Positions 39,579 through 48,363 of a stretch of 64,000 bases of DNA are shown here, one piece after another. How positions within the stretch are numbered: position 1 is the first letter of the stretch; each line of letters opens with the position of its first letter. Origin of the DNA: JAGMXM01 sp964458325 (GTDB taxonomy: Bacteria; Verrucomicrobiota; Verrucomicrobiia; Limisphaerales; UBA1319); contig CAYWIM010000003.1 of assembly GCA_964458325.1 (NCBI GenBank), positions 1-64,000 on the forward strand. Direction: 5' to 3'. A program made the position numbers and the translations under genes. The notes beneath the pieces were generated by a model. That model worked only from the letters and a program-made list of their open reading frames with translations. It was not told where the DNA came from and ran no database searches.

Positions 39579-42026
39579 TCAGCCGGGAACCAGGACCAGC
39601 CGATGCCGGGTCGTTCCCGGCAAGAGCGGGGTTGGCTCGGCCCGCATCCACGCTTCATGCTCCGCCCGGTAAAAGGGCGACAGGAAATGACCGCTCTGGC
39701 CCCCCGGCAGGTTGAAGAGGCCATCTTCCTCGCGGCCGGGACTGACCACCAAGCGCTCCGTCACGCCGAAATGCCGTCCCTGAACGCGGGGCATGTCGTT
39801 ATCGCCTGGAAGCTCGGCGGGAGGCATATCCAACCATTTGGATACGATCTTGGGCAACCCCTCGCTGAGTGGGTGGCGCATATGAAAGGTGTTCTCCTTG
39901 CCCCAGGTGGCATCCTGGATGGCGAGGCCATCGTTCTCGATCGACTTCAGGATGTCCCGGACCGCCGTGGCCAGCAGTTCTTCAAACGTGCCGAAGCGCG
40001 GATTCAAGAGGTGATCCGGACGCTGCTCGACGATCGTCCATAGGGTCGTCTCGCAAAGCCATGCCCAAGGTGTCCATCCGGCTCGGCGATCTCTGAATCG
40101 CTTCACGAGCGGTTCGAACACCATGTCGGAGACGCGGAGCCGGAACTGCCGGACCAATCGATAGCCGACGGATTCGGGAGCCGCGCGCCCGCCCCAGGCA
40201 TCGAGCTGCTTCTCGAGCTCGACCCGATTCGTGCCAAGCCCGTCCATCCGCTTCACCGTGTCGAGCATCAGCGCCTGCCACCGCTCCAGGAACAGCGCCC
40301 GGTCATCCTTGTAAATGGCAAACAAGTCCGTCTCCTTCGCCCGCTCGAGCGGGCGGAGGCCATCGCGAATCTGACGCGCCCGTGCTCCGTCGTCCGGAAT
40401 CACCGGGTGCGCATTCATATATTCCGGGGTGCCCATGACGCGGTTGTTGGCAGTCCAAAGCCGGCCGGAAGGCGGGTTCAAGAGGCGCGGATACTCCTGG
40501 GGAGAAAGGAGCCCCTCCCAGCGGCGGCTGCCGTCGGCCCAGGATTCCGGCACCGATCCATCGAACCCCACGCGGCGCGGGAGACGGCCGACGAGCGTGT
40601 AGCCGATATTGCCTTCGCGATCGCCCACAACAATGTTGTTCAACGGTGTGCCAATAGTGGGGGCGGCATCCAGCACGTCCTTGACGCTCCGGGCGCGTTC
40701 GAGGGCGATCAGACGCGGACCGACGCTTTCCGGATGGTGCGCCACCCAAGATACGGCGTAGCTTCCCCGCAAGCCGGGCGCAGACGCCAGCGGGCCCCAG
40801 ATGGTGTTCATCACGCGCATCGCGATGTTCGTGTCCCCGCGCACCCGGATCTCCTCGGCGACAATCTCGATCTCCTTCCAGCCTTCGGGCGTCCGGTAGA
40901 ACTGCGGTCGATCCGGGTCGATCTCGAGTCGGACCAGGTCGGTCGTGTCCAGGTAGGCATTGGTGAAGCCCCAGGCCACATGCCCGTTGCTGCCCACGGT
41001 CATCACCGGCGCGCCCGGCAAAGTCAGCCCCACCAGGTCCTGCTCCCCTACGATCTCGTCGCGGAAAATGAGCCGCACCCGATACCAGAAGATCGGCATG
41101 CGCAAATCCAGGTGCATGTCGTTGGCAACGATGGCGCTGCCGCTGGCCGAGACGCGCCCGCCGACCGCCCAGTTATTGCTGCCCGGCGCCGCATCATCCC
41201 GGTCGCCATCGCCGGCTGCCCGGGGCGATTCCCGCGCAATGCCATTGGTCCATGTTCGGAAATCGATCACGCTCGCCGGAGGAACCGGCGCGTGGGCAAA
41301 TTCGGAATCGTCGATCGCCGCATCCCACGATGAGCCTCGAGGCAGAAAAAACGAACGCGCCTCGGCCGGCAGCAGATCCCTCATGACCGCCTCGATCCTG
41401 TCCGTGCTCCCTTCGCCGTCCTGCAATCCAAAGAACATCGCGCAGGCGACCAATCCGCAATCCTCGGGCCGCCACGGCTGGGGTTTGATCCGCAGGAGCA
41501 GATATTCCGGCGGGACGGCCCCCAAAGCCTCGAGACCGGCGTTTGCGCCATCCGAGTAGGCTTCGAGCACGGCCAGCTCCTCCCTGGTGAGAACCCCGTG
41601 CGCCGGATCGAACGCCTTTCGAACTCGCTGCCGGAACTGGTGGCGGCGAGCCTGCCTGTCATGATAGATGACGGCTCGCCCGAGCAGTTCGGCCAGCTCG
41701 CCGGCGCCCATCCGCCGCAAAATGTCCATCTGGAAAAAGCGCTCCTGGGCATGGACGAATCCCAGCGCCCTCGCGGCGTCCACGCGGTTGGTGGCGCGGA
41801 TGGTGGGAACGCCGAGATGGTCGCGCTCGACCAGGACGGGGCTGGCCAGCCCCGGGATCTTCCGTGTGCCGTCGAGCTGGGCCAAGCTGGCCCGCAGCTG
41901 GTAGCCAATCCAGACTCCAGCGCATAATACCAGAACCCCCACGAGCAAAACGGACACTCCTGCCCACTTCGCGATCCGCTTCAGCCGGCCACGGGAAGGC
42001 ATGAGGGGAGAGGCGCTCGTTTCCAA
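39579..42026 (-). CDS. Penicillin acylase family (Ntn) hydrolase
   Basis: An 815-residue exported protein with an N-terminal membrane helix (VSVLLVGVLVLCAGVWIGYQL). The N-terminal nucleophile serine is in APGSNNWAVGG, where autoprocessing would release alpha and beta chains; upstream VERDHLGVPTIRATN and GFVHAQERFFQMDILRRMGAGELAELLG are typical of the family, as is SEGLPKIVSKW-like sequence late. Members cleave penicillins, cephalosporins or N-acyl-homoserine lactones (quorum quenching). Substrate unknown. It lies 16 bp downstream of the peroxiredoxin gene. Confidence 0.88.
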   Translation of the reverse strand: METSASPLMPSRGRLKRIAKWAGVSVLLVGVLVLCAGVWIGYQLRASLAQLDGTRKIPGLASPVLVERDHLGVPTIRATNRVDAARALGFVHAQERFFQMDILRRMGAGELAELLGRAVIYHDRQARRHQFRQRVRKAFDPAHGVLTREELAVLEAYSDGANAGLEALGAVPPEYLLLRIKPQPWRPEDCGLVACAMFFGLQDGEGSTDRIEAVMRDLLPAEARSFFLPRGSSWDAAIDDSEFAHAPVPPASVIDFRTWTNGIARESPRAAGDGDRDDAAPGSNNWAVGGRVSASGSAIVANDMHLDLRMPIFWYRVRLIFRDEIVGEQDLVGLTLPGAPVMTVGSNGHVAWGFTNAYLDTTDLVRLEIDPDRPQFYRTPEGWKEIEIVAEEIRVRGDTNIAMRVMNTIWGPLASAPGLRGSYAVSWVAHHPESVGPRLIALERARSVKDVLDAAPTIGTPLNNIVVGDREGNIGYTLVGRLPRRVGFDGSVPESWADGSRRWEGLLSPQEYPRLLNPPSGRLWTANNRVMGTPEYMNAHPVIPDDGARARQIRDGLRPLERAKETDLFAIYKDDRALFLERWQALMLDTVKRMDGLGTNRVELEKQLDAWGGRAAPESVGYRLVRQFRLRVSDMVFEPLVKRFRDRRAGWTPWAWLCETTLWTIVEQRPDHLLNPRFGTFEELLATAVRDILKSIENDGLAIQDATWGKENTFHMRHPLSEGLPKIVSKWLDMPPAELPGDNDMPRVQGRHFGVTERLVVSPGREEDGLFNLPGGQSGHFLSPFYRAEHEAWMRAEPTPLLPGTTRHRLVLVPG

Positions 42027-42042
42027 GCCTTCTCGAAAAACC

Positions 42043-42522
42043 TCAGCCCAGCCGAGCCAGGGTTTCCTTCACTTTCGCAAAATCCGGGAGATCCTTCGGC
42101 GTCGGCGTCTGCTCGCTGTATTGCACGACACCCTTGCGGTCGATGACAAACGCCGCGCGGGCCGCCGTGTCGCCAATCCCAGCCAGCATCGGAAACAAAA
42201 CGCCATACTTGCGGGTGACTTCCTTGTTCAGGTCGCTCACGAGCGTGATGCCGATCTTCTCCTTTTGCGCCCATGCCTCCTGCGCGAACGGCGTGTCGAC
42301 GCTGATCCCGATCACATCGGCATTGAGCCCCGAATAGGCCTTCAATCCAGCCGTGATGTCGCACAGCTCCTGGGTGCAGACGCCTGTGAACGCGGCCGGG
42401 AAAAAGAGCAGGACAGTGTTCTTCTTCCCGAAATTGTCGCTCAGCTTGACGTCGACAAGCCCGCTGGCCTGTTTCGATTTCAGCGTAAAATCCGGTGCTT
42501 TGGCCCCAACTGGTATTGGCAT
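42043..42522 (-). CDS. Peroxiredoxin (AhpC/TSA, Prx5/AhpE-like)
   Basis: A 159-residue thiol peroxidase. It has GAKAPDFTLKSK, the peroxidatic Cys motif FPAAFTGVCTQELC (Cys about residue 49, second Cys five residues later) and VIGISVDTPFAQEAW. The length and the TGVCT motif match the Prx5 group, which reduces peroxides with thioredoxin or glutaredoxin. Probably cytoplasmic. Upstream is a perfect palindrome at 42542-42575, and the penicillin acylase gene follows in the same direction. Confidence 0.9.
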   Translation of the reverse strand: MPIPVGAKAPDFTLKSKQASGLVDVKLSDNFGKKNTVLLFFPAAFTGVCTQELCDITAGLKAYSGLNADVIGISVDTPFAQEAWAQKEKIGITLVSDLNKEVTRKYGVLFPMLAGIGDTAARAAFVIDRKGVVQYSEQTPTPKDLPDFAKVKETLARLG

Positions 42523-42541
42523 AATGATTCTCGATTCAGGT

Positions 42542-42575
42542 TCTGTGCAAAAATTACTTCCGATTTTTGCACAGA
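42542..42575. repeat. Perfect 13-bp inverted repeat with 8-nt loop
   Basis: TCTGTGCAAAAAT, loop TACTTCCG, then ATTTTTGCACAGA. It lies 20 bp upstream of the peroxiredoxin start codon. The half-copy at 30243-30271 shows it belongs to a dispersed family. It could be a regulator-binding site, a stem-loop in the leader RNA or a MITE-like element. No other sizeable element was seen in the 135-bp gap. Confidence 0.85.
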
Positions 42576-42657
42576 TCCTTAGGTTGTTTCCGAACCGACG
42601 CGCCTATTCTCGGCCACTTGATCCCGCCTGTCAAACGACGCGAAATGCTTCGGATCA

Positions 42658-43926
42658 TCAATTCCTTTTCCCGATCGATCCCTGGAGGCTAATCGTCCAC
42701 AGGCCGACATGGGTTTTCATGCCCGGGATTTTCCAGGTCTGCGTCTCGTCCGCCGCAAAGAGAACCACAGGCCCGCCTTCCCGCCGCGGAAGCATGCCCA
42801 TCTCGTGAACGCCCTCGCCTTCCCACAACACTCGCTTCTCGAACCGCCCCCCGCCTCGGTTGAAATAGGCGTAAATGCGGGGATTGTCGTGCAAAGGGAA
42901 CTTCCATCCGCCGGCGGTCATTTCGCCCACAACAATATCCGGCCTCCCATCGCCGTCCAGGTCGGCCGCCACAACGCTGTGCGGGCAGTAAAGCCCCCGA
43001 TCGATCTCGGCGCACTTCCATGCGCCGTCCGGATGGCTCGGATCCGGAGTGAACACGGCCAATCGGGAGTTGGGAATTTCCGCCTCCGCAGCCACGATCT
43101 CGAGGCGGCCGTCTCCGTCGATGTCCGCCATCGCCAGTTGGTTCATCCCGCCAAACTCGCCTTCCCATTGGCCGTAGCGATGCACGGCCCATGGCTCTTT
43201 GAGCGGATCCGCGGGGCACTCGACCCAATAGGTTCCGCAGACAAGGTCGGGACGGCCATGCCCGGCAATGTCGCCGATCTTGAGGCCCGACTGGTTAGCC
43301 TTCGGGAGAGTGGCGATCGGGTGGCGGATCCATGGCGCCTTCGGATCGGCCGGAATCTCATACCACTCGATGCTTCGCCGATCCGCCAGGACCACAACAC
43401 CTCGAGCCGGCTGGGAACCGACAAAAGAGATGGGCAGGATGTTGTGCGGCGAGCTGGCGCCAAGCCCCGTGTCCGCCGCCAGATGCTCGGTCCAAACCCC
43501 CGATGATGCCTCGCGAAACCAGTACAACTTGGGCTTGTTGGACCAGCGGCCGGCGCCGCGCGCGATCACCACCTCATCCACCCCGTCGCCATCCACATCC
43601 AGCGCGCACCCTCCGTTCGAGTAGGCGAAGCCTTCTACCACCGGGAACACCTCGCGATGCGTCGCGCCCATCTGCGCCCATTCCAGGATCCGATCCCCCC
43701 AGCCCACCAAGGCCATCTCACCGCCCTGGCCCCGCCGGCAGATCGCCTGGGCTATATGCTCCCCGCCCAAGTCAGTCAGCAGCTTGTGCTCCACCCGGAC
43801 CGGAAGCTCTGGCTTCGGTTCATCGGCTCCCATGCACGCCGAAGCCCCAACGAGCAGTGCCCCGCCCAGGCCAAGATAAAAAGAGTGCCTACACATTGTC
43901 CATGTCTCCAATCGGTTTCTGTTCAT
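42658..43926 (-). CDS. Secreted FG-GAP/VCBS repeat protein
   Basis: A 422-residue exported protein from ATG 43926, with GGAGG about 10 bp upstream; ATG 43896 is possible. Signal: MCRHSFYLGLGGALLVGASACMGA, whose C may be a lipobox. Mature chain: FG-GAP/VCBS repeats (DVDGDGVDE, DIDGDGRLE, DLDGDGRPD) with WYEIP- and WVECP-like blade elements, fourth member of the FG-GAP set in the window. It follows the propeller gene by 22 bp on the same strand, so they are likely cotranscribed and function outside the cell on a shared ligand. Confidence 0.85.
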   Translation of the reverse strand: MNRNRLETWTMCRHSFYLGLGGALLVGASACMGADEPKPELPVRVEHKLLTDLGGEHIAQAICRRGQGGEMALVGWGDRILEWAQMGATHREVFPVVEGFAYSNGGCALDVDGDGVDEVVIARGAGRWSNKPKLYWFREASSGVWTEHLAADTGLGASSPHNILPISFVGSQPARGVVVLADRRSIEWYEIPADPKAPWIRHPIATLPKANQSGLKIGDIAGHGRPDLVCGTYWVECPADPLKEPWAVHRYGQWEGEFGGMNQLAMADIDGDGRLEIVAAEAEIPNSRLAVFTPDPSHPDGAWKCAEIDRGLYCPHSVVAADLDGDGRPDIVVGEMTAGGWKFPLHDNPRIYAYFNRGGGRFEKRVLWEGEGVHEMGMLPRREGGPVVLFAADETQTWKIPGMKTHVGLWTISLQGSIGKRN

Positions 43927-43948
43927 ATCTCCCAACCTCCCTGGAAAT

Positions 43949-45526
43949 TCAATCCTGAAACTGAAATGCATACAGGTCCGCATTCTTCAGCGCGAACCGC
44001 AGCCGGACCGGACGCCCCGTCCACGCGCTCACATCCGCATCCCCCTTCCAGCGGACCACCCGGCTCACCTCGTTGCAGGTGTGGATCAGGTCGCAGTCCT
44101 GCAAGGAAAAACCGGGGATCTCCTTGCCCTCCGGATCCGTCAGGGCAACGCGGATGGTCCCCTCGGCCGATGTGTCCGCGTTGAGCGCAAGCTTGCGCCC
44201 GGCGAACTGGATCGGCTGCGTCAGAAACCCGCCGCTGTGCCACGATGCATGGACGGAGATGAAACCGTCTCGACGCAAAACCACCCGGCTGATCACGGCG
44301 ATGTTCTGGTCGGCGCCCAGCCCGGCATCCTTGAGGATCCGCTTGTTGTTGGGGTTCCGATCCCACCCGTGGAGCCAGTCGCTGGCGCGATAATACATGT
44401 ACATCTCTGTGCCGCCGAGGTCGGGCACAAGCCCATGGATCATCCGGACCGAAGCCCAATCGAGCTCGCCTTTCATCCCGAGCCGCAGGAAGGGCCGCCG
44501 GTCGTAGCGCTCCCAGCTCACTCCATCCCGGCTGGCGGCGAACTGCGTGTGCAGCGGCCCGGCATTGATCGGCGTCTGCCGGGGGAATTCAGGCATCGCG
44601 CCGCCCAGATAATGGAAATAGGCCTGCGGAAACATGTAGTAGGCATCCTGCGCCCATGGATACTTGATGGCCGAGCTCGAGTAGTAGTCGACCCACCGGT
44701 CCCCCGGTTCCGGGCCGATCATCACCGGCATCTCCTGGACCAGCGGGAAATCGCCCAGGATTGCCGATTCGCCCCGGGCGACCCCGCGCCCCTGCACGCC
44801 TTCAGCATACAGGTTTCGGCGGCAATAGAGGACGTATCTCGAGATCCGGTCGTCCCAGAACATGATGTTCTGCGAGTCGAGGTGGTGCCGTTTGTCATCG
44901 GTCCGATAGGTGCAAATGCTCTTGCGCGTGATCCGCCAGTGAATCCCGTCCGTTGAGGAGAGGATGTGAAGGCCCTCGGCTCCAATGCCGCCGAACCGGC
45001 AGAGCATCCGGAACCGCTCCGCCGGCAGCGCGTTAGGATCCAGGAACACCATGCCGCCATCCTGGCCGACGGTCAGCCCCATCGCGCCATGGCCGATGAC
45101 GATGTTGTTCTCGCGCGAGCCGCCGTATTCGATCAGCCCGATCCGAGGCTTTTGCCATGTGATCCCGTCCTTCGAAGTCGCGTAGCAGATCGCCCCGTTG
45201 GTGTGCCCTTCGTCCCACTGCGGGTCATCCATGGCGTGGTACCACATGTGATATGCGGCTCCATCATGGAGGACATTGCTGTACGGGCCGATCCCGCCCC
45301 GCTCCCACGGATGCTCGGGCTGGATCGTCCGATCCCCCGTCTTGCGCGGCGCGTGCACCTCGAGGGCCACACCCTGCGCTTCGGTCATGAACCTCTCGTC
45401 CATGAACACCTGGCGTCGGCTGCCAATGTCAATCGGCTCGGCAGCGGCCGCGCCTGCCGGTGAAACCCCTGCCATCACGCAGACCGCAAATGCCGCCGCC
45501 CGTGCTGTCAGGATCGGGATCTTCAT
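43949..45526 (-). CDS. Secreted beta-propeller glycosidase-like protein
   Basis: A 525-residue exported protein from ATG 45526 (MKIPILTARAAAFAVCVMAG); ATG 45538 is also possible. The repeats AAYHMWYHAMDDPQWDEGHTNGAICYATSKDGITW, RYVLYCRRNLY, TEMYMYYRASDW and HTQFAASRDGVSWERYDRRPF are those of a five-bladed propeller related to GH32/GH43/GH117 families. A C-terminal beta sandwich (about 430-525) begins NADTSAEGTIRVALTD. Catalytic residues not assigned. Divergently placed against the RuBisCO-like operon and cotranscribed with the FG-GAP gene, so possibly an apiose-liberating enzyme; inference. Confidence 0.75.
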   Translation of the reverse strand: MKIPILTARAAAFAVCVMAGVSPAGAAAAEPIDIGSRRQVFMDERFMTEAQGVALEVHAPRKTGDRTIQPEHPWERGGIGPYSNVLHDGAAYHMWYHAMDDPQWDEGHTNGAICYATSKDGITWQKPRIGLIEYGGSRENNIVIGHGAMGLTVGQDGGMVFLDPNALPAERFRMLCRFGGIGAEGLHILSSTDGIHWRITRKSICTYRTDDKRHHLDSQNIMFWDDRISRYVLYCRRNLYAEGVQGRGVARGESAILGDFPLVQEMPVMIGPEPGDRWVDYYSSSAIKYPWAQDAYYMFPQAYFHYLGGAMPEFPRQTPINAGPLHTQFAASRDGVSWERYDRRPFLRLGMKGELDWASVRMIHGLVPDLGGTEMYMYYRASDWLHGWDRNPNNKRILKDAGLGADQNIAVISRVVLRRDGFISVHASWHSGGFLTQPIQFAGRKLALNADTSAEGTIRVALTDPEGKEIPGFSLQDCDLIHTCNEVSRVVRWKGDADVSAWTGRPVRLRFALKNADLYAFQFQD

Positions 45527-45607
45527 GGATCGAAACATAGGCGGCGAGTCGGGGCCGTGGCAATCGGAATCGATGCGCTCGATTGCGCGTGCTTGCCATC
45601 GGGGAGG

Positions 45608-46903
45608 ATGATCCGGTATGAACGATGGATCATGCCCGATGATGCCATCATCGCCAAATACCGGATCGAGACCTGCCTGGGGATCGAGCAGGTCGCGGAG
45701 GCCATCGCCGGCGAGCAATCCTCCGGCACGTTCCTGTCCATCCCAGGCGAAACCGAGGAGCTCAAGCGGCGGGCTCGAGCCCGGGTGACGAGGATCGAGC
45801 CGCTAGACGCGGCGGACCGCCCTGCCCTGCCCGGTGGCCGTGAGCCCGGGAAGACCGCCGGCTCGGCGAGGTTCCAGCGGGCCGAGATCACGCTCGAGTT
45901 TCCATTCGACAACGTGGGGACGAACCTGCCGACGCTGCTGGCGACGGTCTGTGGAAACCTGTATGAGCTGAGCGATCATTCCGGCTGCAAGCTGCTCGAT
46001 CTCGAGCTGCCGGCCGCGTTCGGCGAGAAGTACCCCGGCCCCCAGTTTGGCATCTCGGGGACGCGGCGGCTGGCCGGTGTCGCAGATCGCCCGATCCTCG
46101 GCACGATTGTCAAACCCAGTGTCGGCTTGTCTCCGGGACAGACGGCGGACCTGGTCCGCACGCTGGGCCTGGCCGGCATCGATTTCATCAAAGACGACGA
46201 ACTGATGGCCGACCCGCCGCACTCGCCCCTGGATCAGCGCGTGGGCGCCGTGATGCCCGTCATCCAAGAGCTGGCCGACCGGTCGGGCAAGAAGGTGATG
46301 TACGCCGTGAACATCACCGACGACCTGGAGGCGATGCTCCGCCATCACGACACGGTTCTGGCGGCGGGCGGCACGTGCGTCATGGTCAGCCTGCACAGCG
46401 TGGGTCTGCCGGCGCTGGTCGAGTTGCGCAAGCGCAGCGCGCTGCCGATCCATGGGCATCGCAACGGCTGGGGCATGTACACCCGGCACCCGCTGCTGGG
46501 GGTCGAGTACCCCGCCTGGCAGAAGCTCTGGCGACTCGCCGGCGCAGATCACCTGCATGTCAACGGCCTCCAGAACAAGTTCTGGGAGCCGGATGACTCG
46601 GTCGTCCGGAGCATCCGGGCGTGTCTGACGCCGATGTTCCGGCCGGATGACACGGCGATGCCGGTGGTCAGCTCCGGCCAGTGGGGAGGCCAGGCGCCGG
46701 AGACCTACCGGCTCGCTGGCACGACCGACCTCATGTACGTGGCCGGCGGCGGCATCATGGCGCACCCGATGGGCCCCGCAGCAGGCCTCCGCGCCCTCCA
46801 GCAAGCCTGGGAGGCAGCGGTCCAGGGCATCGACCTCCACGCGCATGCGCAAAAACACCCCGAGCTTCGAGCCACCATCGCCCGGTTCGCCAAACCGCGA
46901 TAA
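45608..46903 (+). CDS. oiaX: RuBisCO-like protein (form IV), probable 3-oxo-isoapionate-4-phosphate transcarboxylase/hydrolase
   Basis: A 431-residue RuBisCO large-chain fold. The loop-1 strand GTIVKPSVGLSP keeps K175 but has Ser in place of K177. GIDFIKDDE keeps the carbamylated lysine and Asp/Glu, HGHRNGWG replaces HIHRAMH, and HVNGLQNKF keeps a lysine at the loop-6 position. These changes place it outside true carboxylases. RuBisCO-like proteins beside a four-carbon-acid kinase and ApnO act in D-apionate degradation, forming 3-phosphoglycerate and glycolate. ATG 45608 directly follows GGGGAGG with no spacer; an ATG at 45632 is the alternative. First gene of a plus-strand operon, 7 bp before the kinase. 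Confidence 0.87.
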   Translation: MIRYERWIMPDDAIIAKYRIETCLGIEQVAEAIAGEQSSGTFLSIPGETEELKRRARARVTRIEPLDAADRPALPGGREPGKTAGSARFQRAEITLEFPFDNVGTNLPTLLATVCGNLYELSDHSGCKLLDLELPAAFGEKYPGPQFGISGTRRLAGVADRPILGTIVKPSVGLSPGQTADLVRTLGLAGIDFIKDDELMADPPHSPLDQRVGAVMPVIQELADRSGKKVMYAVNITDDLEAMLRHHDTVLAAGGTCVMVSLHSVGLPALVELRKRSALPIHGHRNGWGMYTRHPLLGVEYPAWQKLWRLAGADHLHVNGLQNKFWEPDDSVVRSIRACLTPMFRPDDTAMPVVSSGQWGGQAPETYRLAGTTDLMYVAGGGIMAHPMGPAAGLRALQQAWEAAVQGIDLHAHAQKHPELRATIARFAKPR

Positions 46904-46910
46904 GCCCCTT

Positions 46911-48359
46911 ATGCACTCACCCTTGAAACGCGGCAGACCGCGCCCCTCGAAAAACCGATTGCTTCTGGCGTTCTATGGGGACGATTTCACCGGCTCGACC
47001 GATGCGATGGAATCGCTGGCCCGGGCCGGCCTGCCGACCGTCCTCTTCCTCCAACCGCCGGCCTTGGCGCGCCTGCGCCGCTATCCCGGCCTGCGCGCAT
47101 TCGGAGTGGCGGGCACGAGCCGGACCCTGTCGCCGCCGGAGATGGCGCGGGAACTGCCCGCCATCTTCGGCGCGCTCCGGGCCTCCCGGGCGCCGCTGGT
47201 CCACTACAAAGTCTGCTCGACATTCGATTCTTCGCCTTCTGTCGGCAGCATTGGCAAGGCCATCGATCTGGCTCAGCGCGTCTTTGGCTCGCCGGCGGTG
47301 CCGCTCCTGGTTGGCGCGCCGATGCTGGGCCGCTACTGCGTGTTCGGCAATCTGTTCGCGCGCTCGGGATTGGATTCGGAGCCTTACCGTCTGGACCGCC
47401 ATCCCACCATGCGGCGCCATCCCGCCACCCCGATGACCGAGGCCGACCTGCGGCTGCATCTGGCTCGACAGACCCGCAAGACCATCGGCTTGCTCGATAT
47501 CGTGCAGCTCGATTCGCTCAATCCCGAGGCCCGATGGGACGCGCTCCGCTCGCAGGGCGCCGAGGTCATCCTTCTGGACGTGTGCAGTGATGGGCACCTG
47601 CCCAAGCTCGGCCAGCTGCTCTGGCGCCAGGCACGCCCGGCCCAACCCTTGTTCGTCGTCGGATCCTCCTGCGTCGAGTATGCCCTGGCGTCGTGGTGGC
47701 GGCAGACTGGTGTTCTGCGATCGAAACCGCCCCTGCTCCACCTCGATCCAGCGCCGGCCCTGGCCGTGGTGTCCGGCAGCTGCTCCCCCGTCACCGAACG
47801 CCAGAACCGCCTGGCCGTGTCGTCTGGATTTGCCGAGATCGCCCTCGATACGGTCCGCCTGGTTCATCCGAAAACCCGCCTCGCGGAACTGACCCGGGCG
47901 ATCGAGGCGAGCCGCCCCTTGTTCGGCGCGGGGCGCAGCGTCATTTTCCACACCGCACGCGGGCCGGACGATCCCCGGATCGCCCGCACGGCGCGCGCCT
48001 TGCGCGCGCGCGGCGGCCTTGGCTCGGCGGCCGTCCTCGGCTCCGCCCTGGGCGAACTGCTCGAAGCGGTGCTCGAGCTGACGGGCTTGCGCCGCGGCGT
48101 GGTCACCGGCGGCGATATCTCCAGCTTCGCCGCCCGCGCCTTGGGTGTCGAAGCGCTCGAGTTCGCGGCGCCGATCGCGCCGGGAGCGCCCCTCTGCCGC
48201 GTCCATGCGCCGAACCGAGCCGCTGATCGCTGGGAGATTGTGTTCAAAGGCGGCCAGAATGGGCGCGACGATTTTCTGCTGACAGTCCTTCAGGGCATTC
48301 CTATACAGAGCAACAGGCAACTGAACGCGTCTTCCAGACGACCATCCATGAGGAGATAA
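46911..48359 (+). CDS. oiaK: Four-carbon-acid sugar kinase (DUF1537), probable 3-oxo-isoapionate kinase
   Basis: A 482-residue kinase. The N-terminal domain has FYGDDFTGSTDAMESL and the C-terminal nucleotide-binding domain has RGVVTGGDISSFAARALG, then VFKGGQNGRDDFL. These are the landmarks of the DUF1537/OtnK/DtnK/OiaK kinases that phosphorylate sugar acids at O4. Directly after a RuBisCO-like gene the expected substrate is 3-oxo-isoapionate. Length is at the upper end of the family (410-490). ATG 46911 is 7 bp after the oiaX stop; no strong Shine-Dalgarno sequence. Confidence 0.83.
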   Translation: MHSPLKRGRPRPSKNRLLLAFYGDDFTGSTDAMESLARAGLPTVLFLQPPALARLRRYPGLRAFGVAGTSRTLSPPEMARELPAIFGALRASRAPLVHYKVCSTFDSSPSVGSIGKAIDLAQRVFGSPAVPLLVGAPMLGRYCVFGNLFARSGLDSEPYRLDRHPTMRRHPATPMTEADLRLHLARQTRKTIGLLDIVQLDSLNPEARWDALRSQGAEVILLDVCSDGHLPKLGQLLWRQARPAQPLFVVGSSCVEYALASWWRQTGVLRSKPPLLHLDPAPALAVVSGSCSPVTERQNRLAVSSGFAEIALDTVRLVHPKTRLAELTRAIEASRPLFGAGRSVIFHTARGPDDPRIARTARALRARGGLGSAAVLGSALGELLEAVLELTGLRRGVVTGGDISSFAARALGVEALEFAAPIAPGAPLCRVHAPNRAADRWEIVFKGGQNGRDDFLLTVLQGIPIQSNRQLNASSRRPSMRR

Positions 48360-48363
48360 CACC

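Noticed and set aside
45803..46858. Minus-strand open frame opposite the RuBisCO-like gene
   Set aside because: The plus strand carries conserved active-site motifs; the minus product has no family features.
45608..46903. Carbon fixation by RuBisCO
   Set aside because: K177 and the HIHRAMH loop are altered, and the neighbours are an acid-sugar kinase and dehydrogenase, so this is a form IV protein and not a carboxylase.
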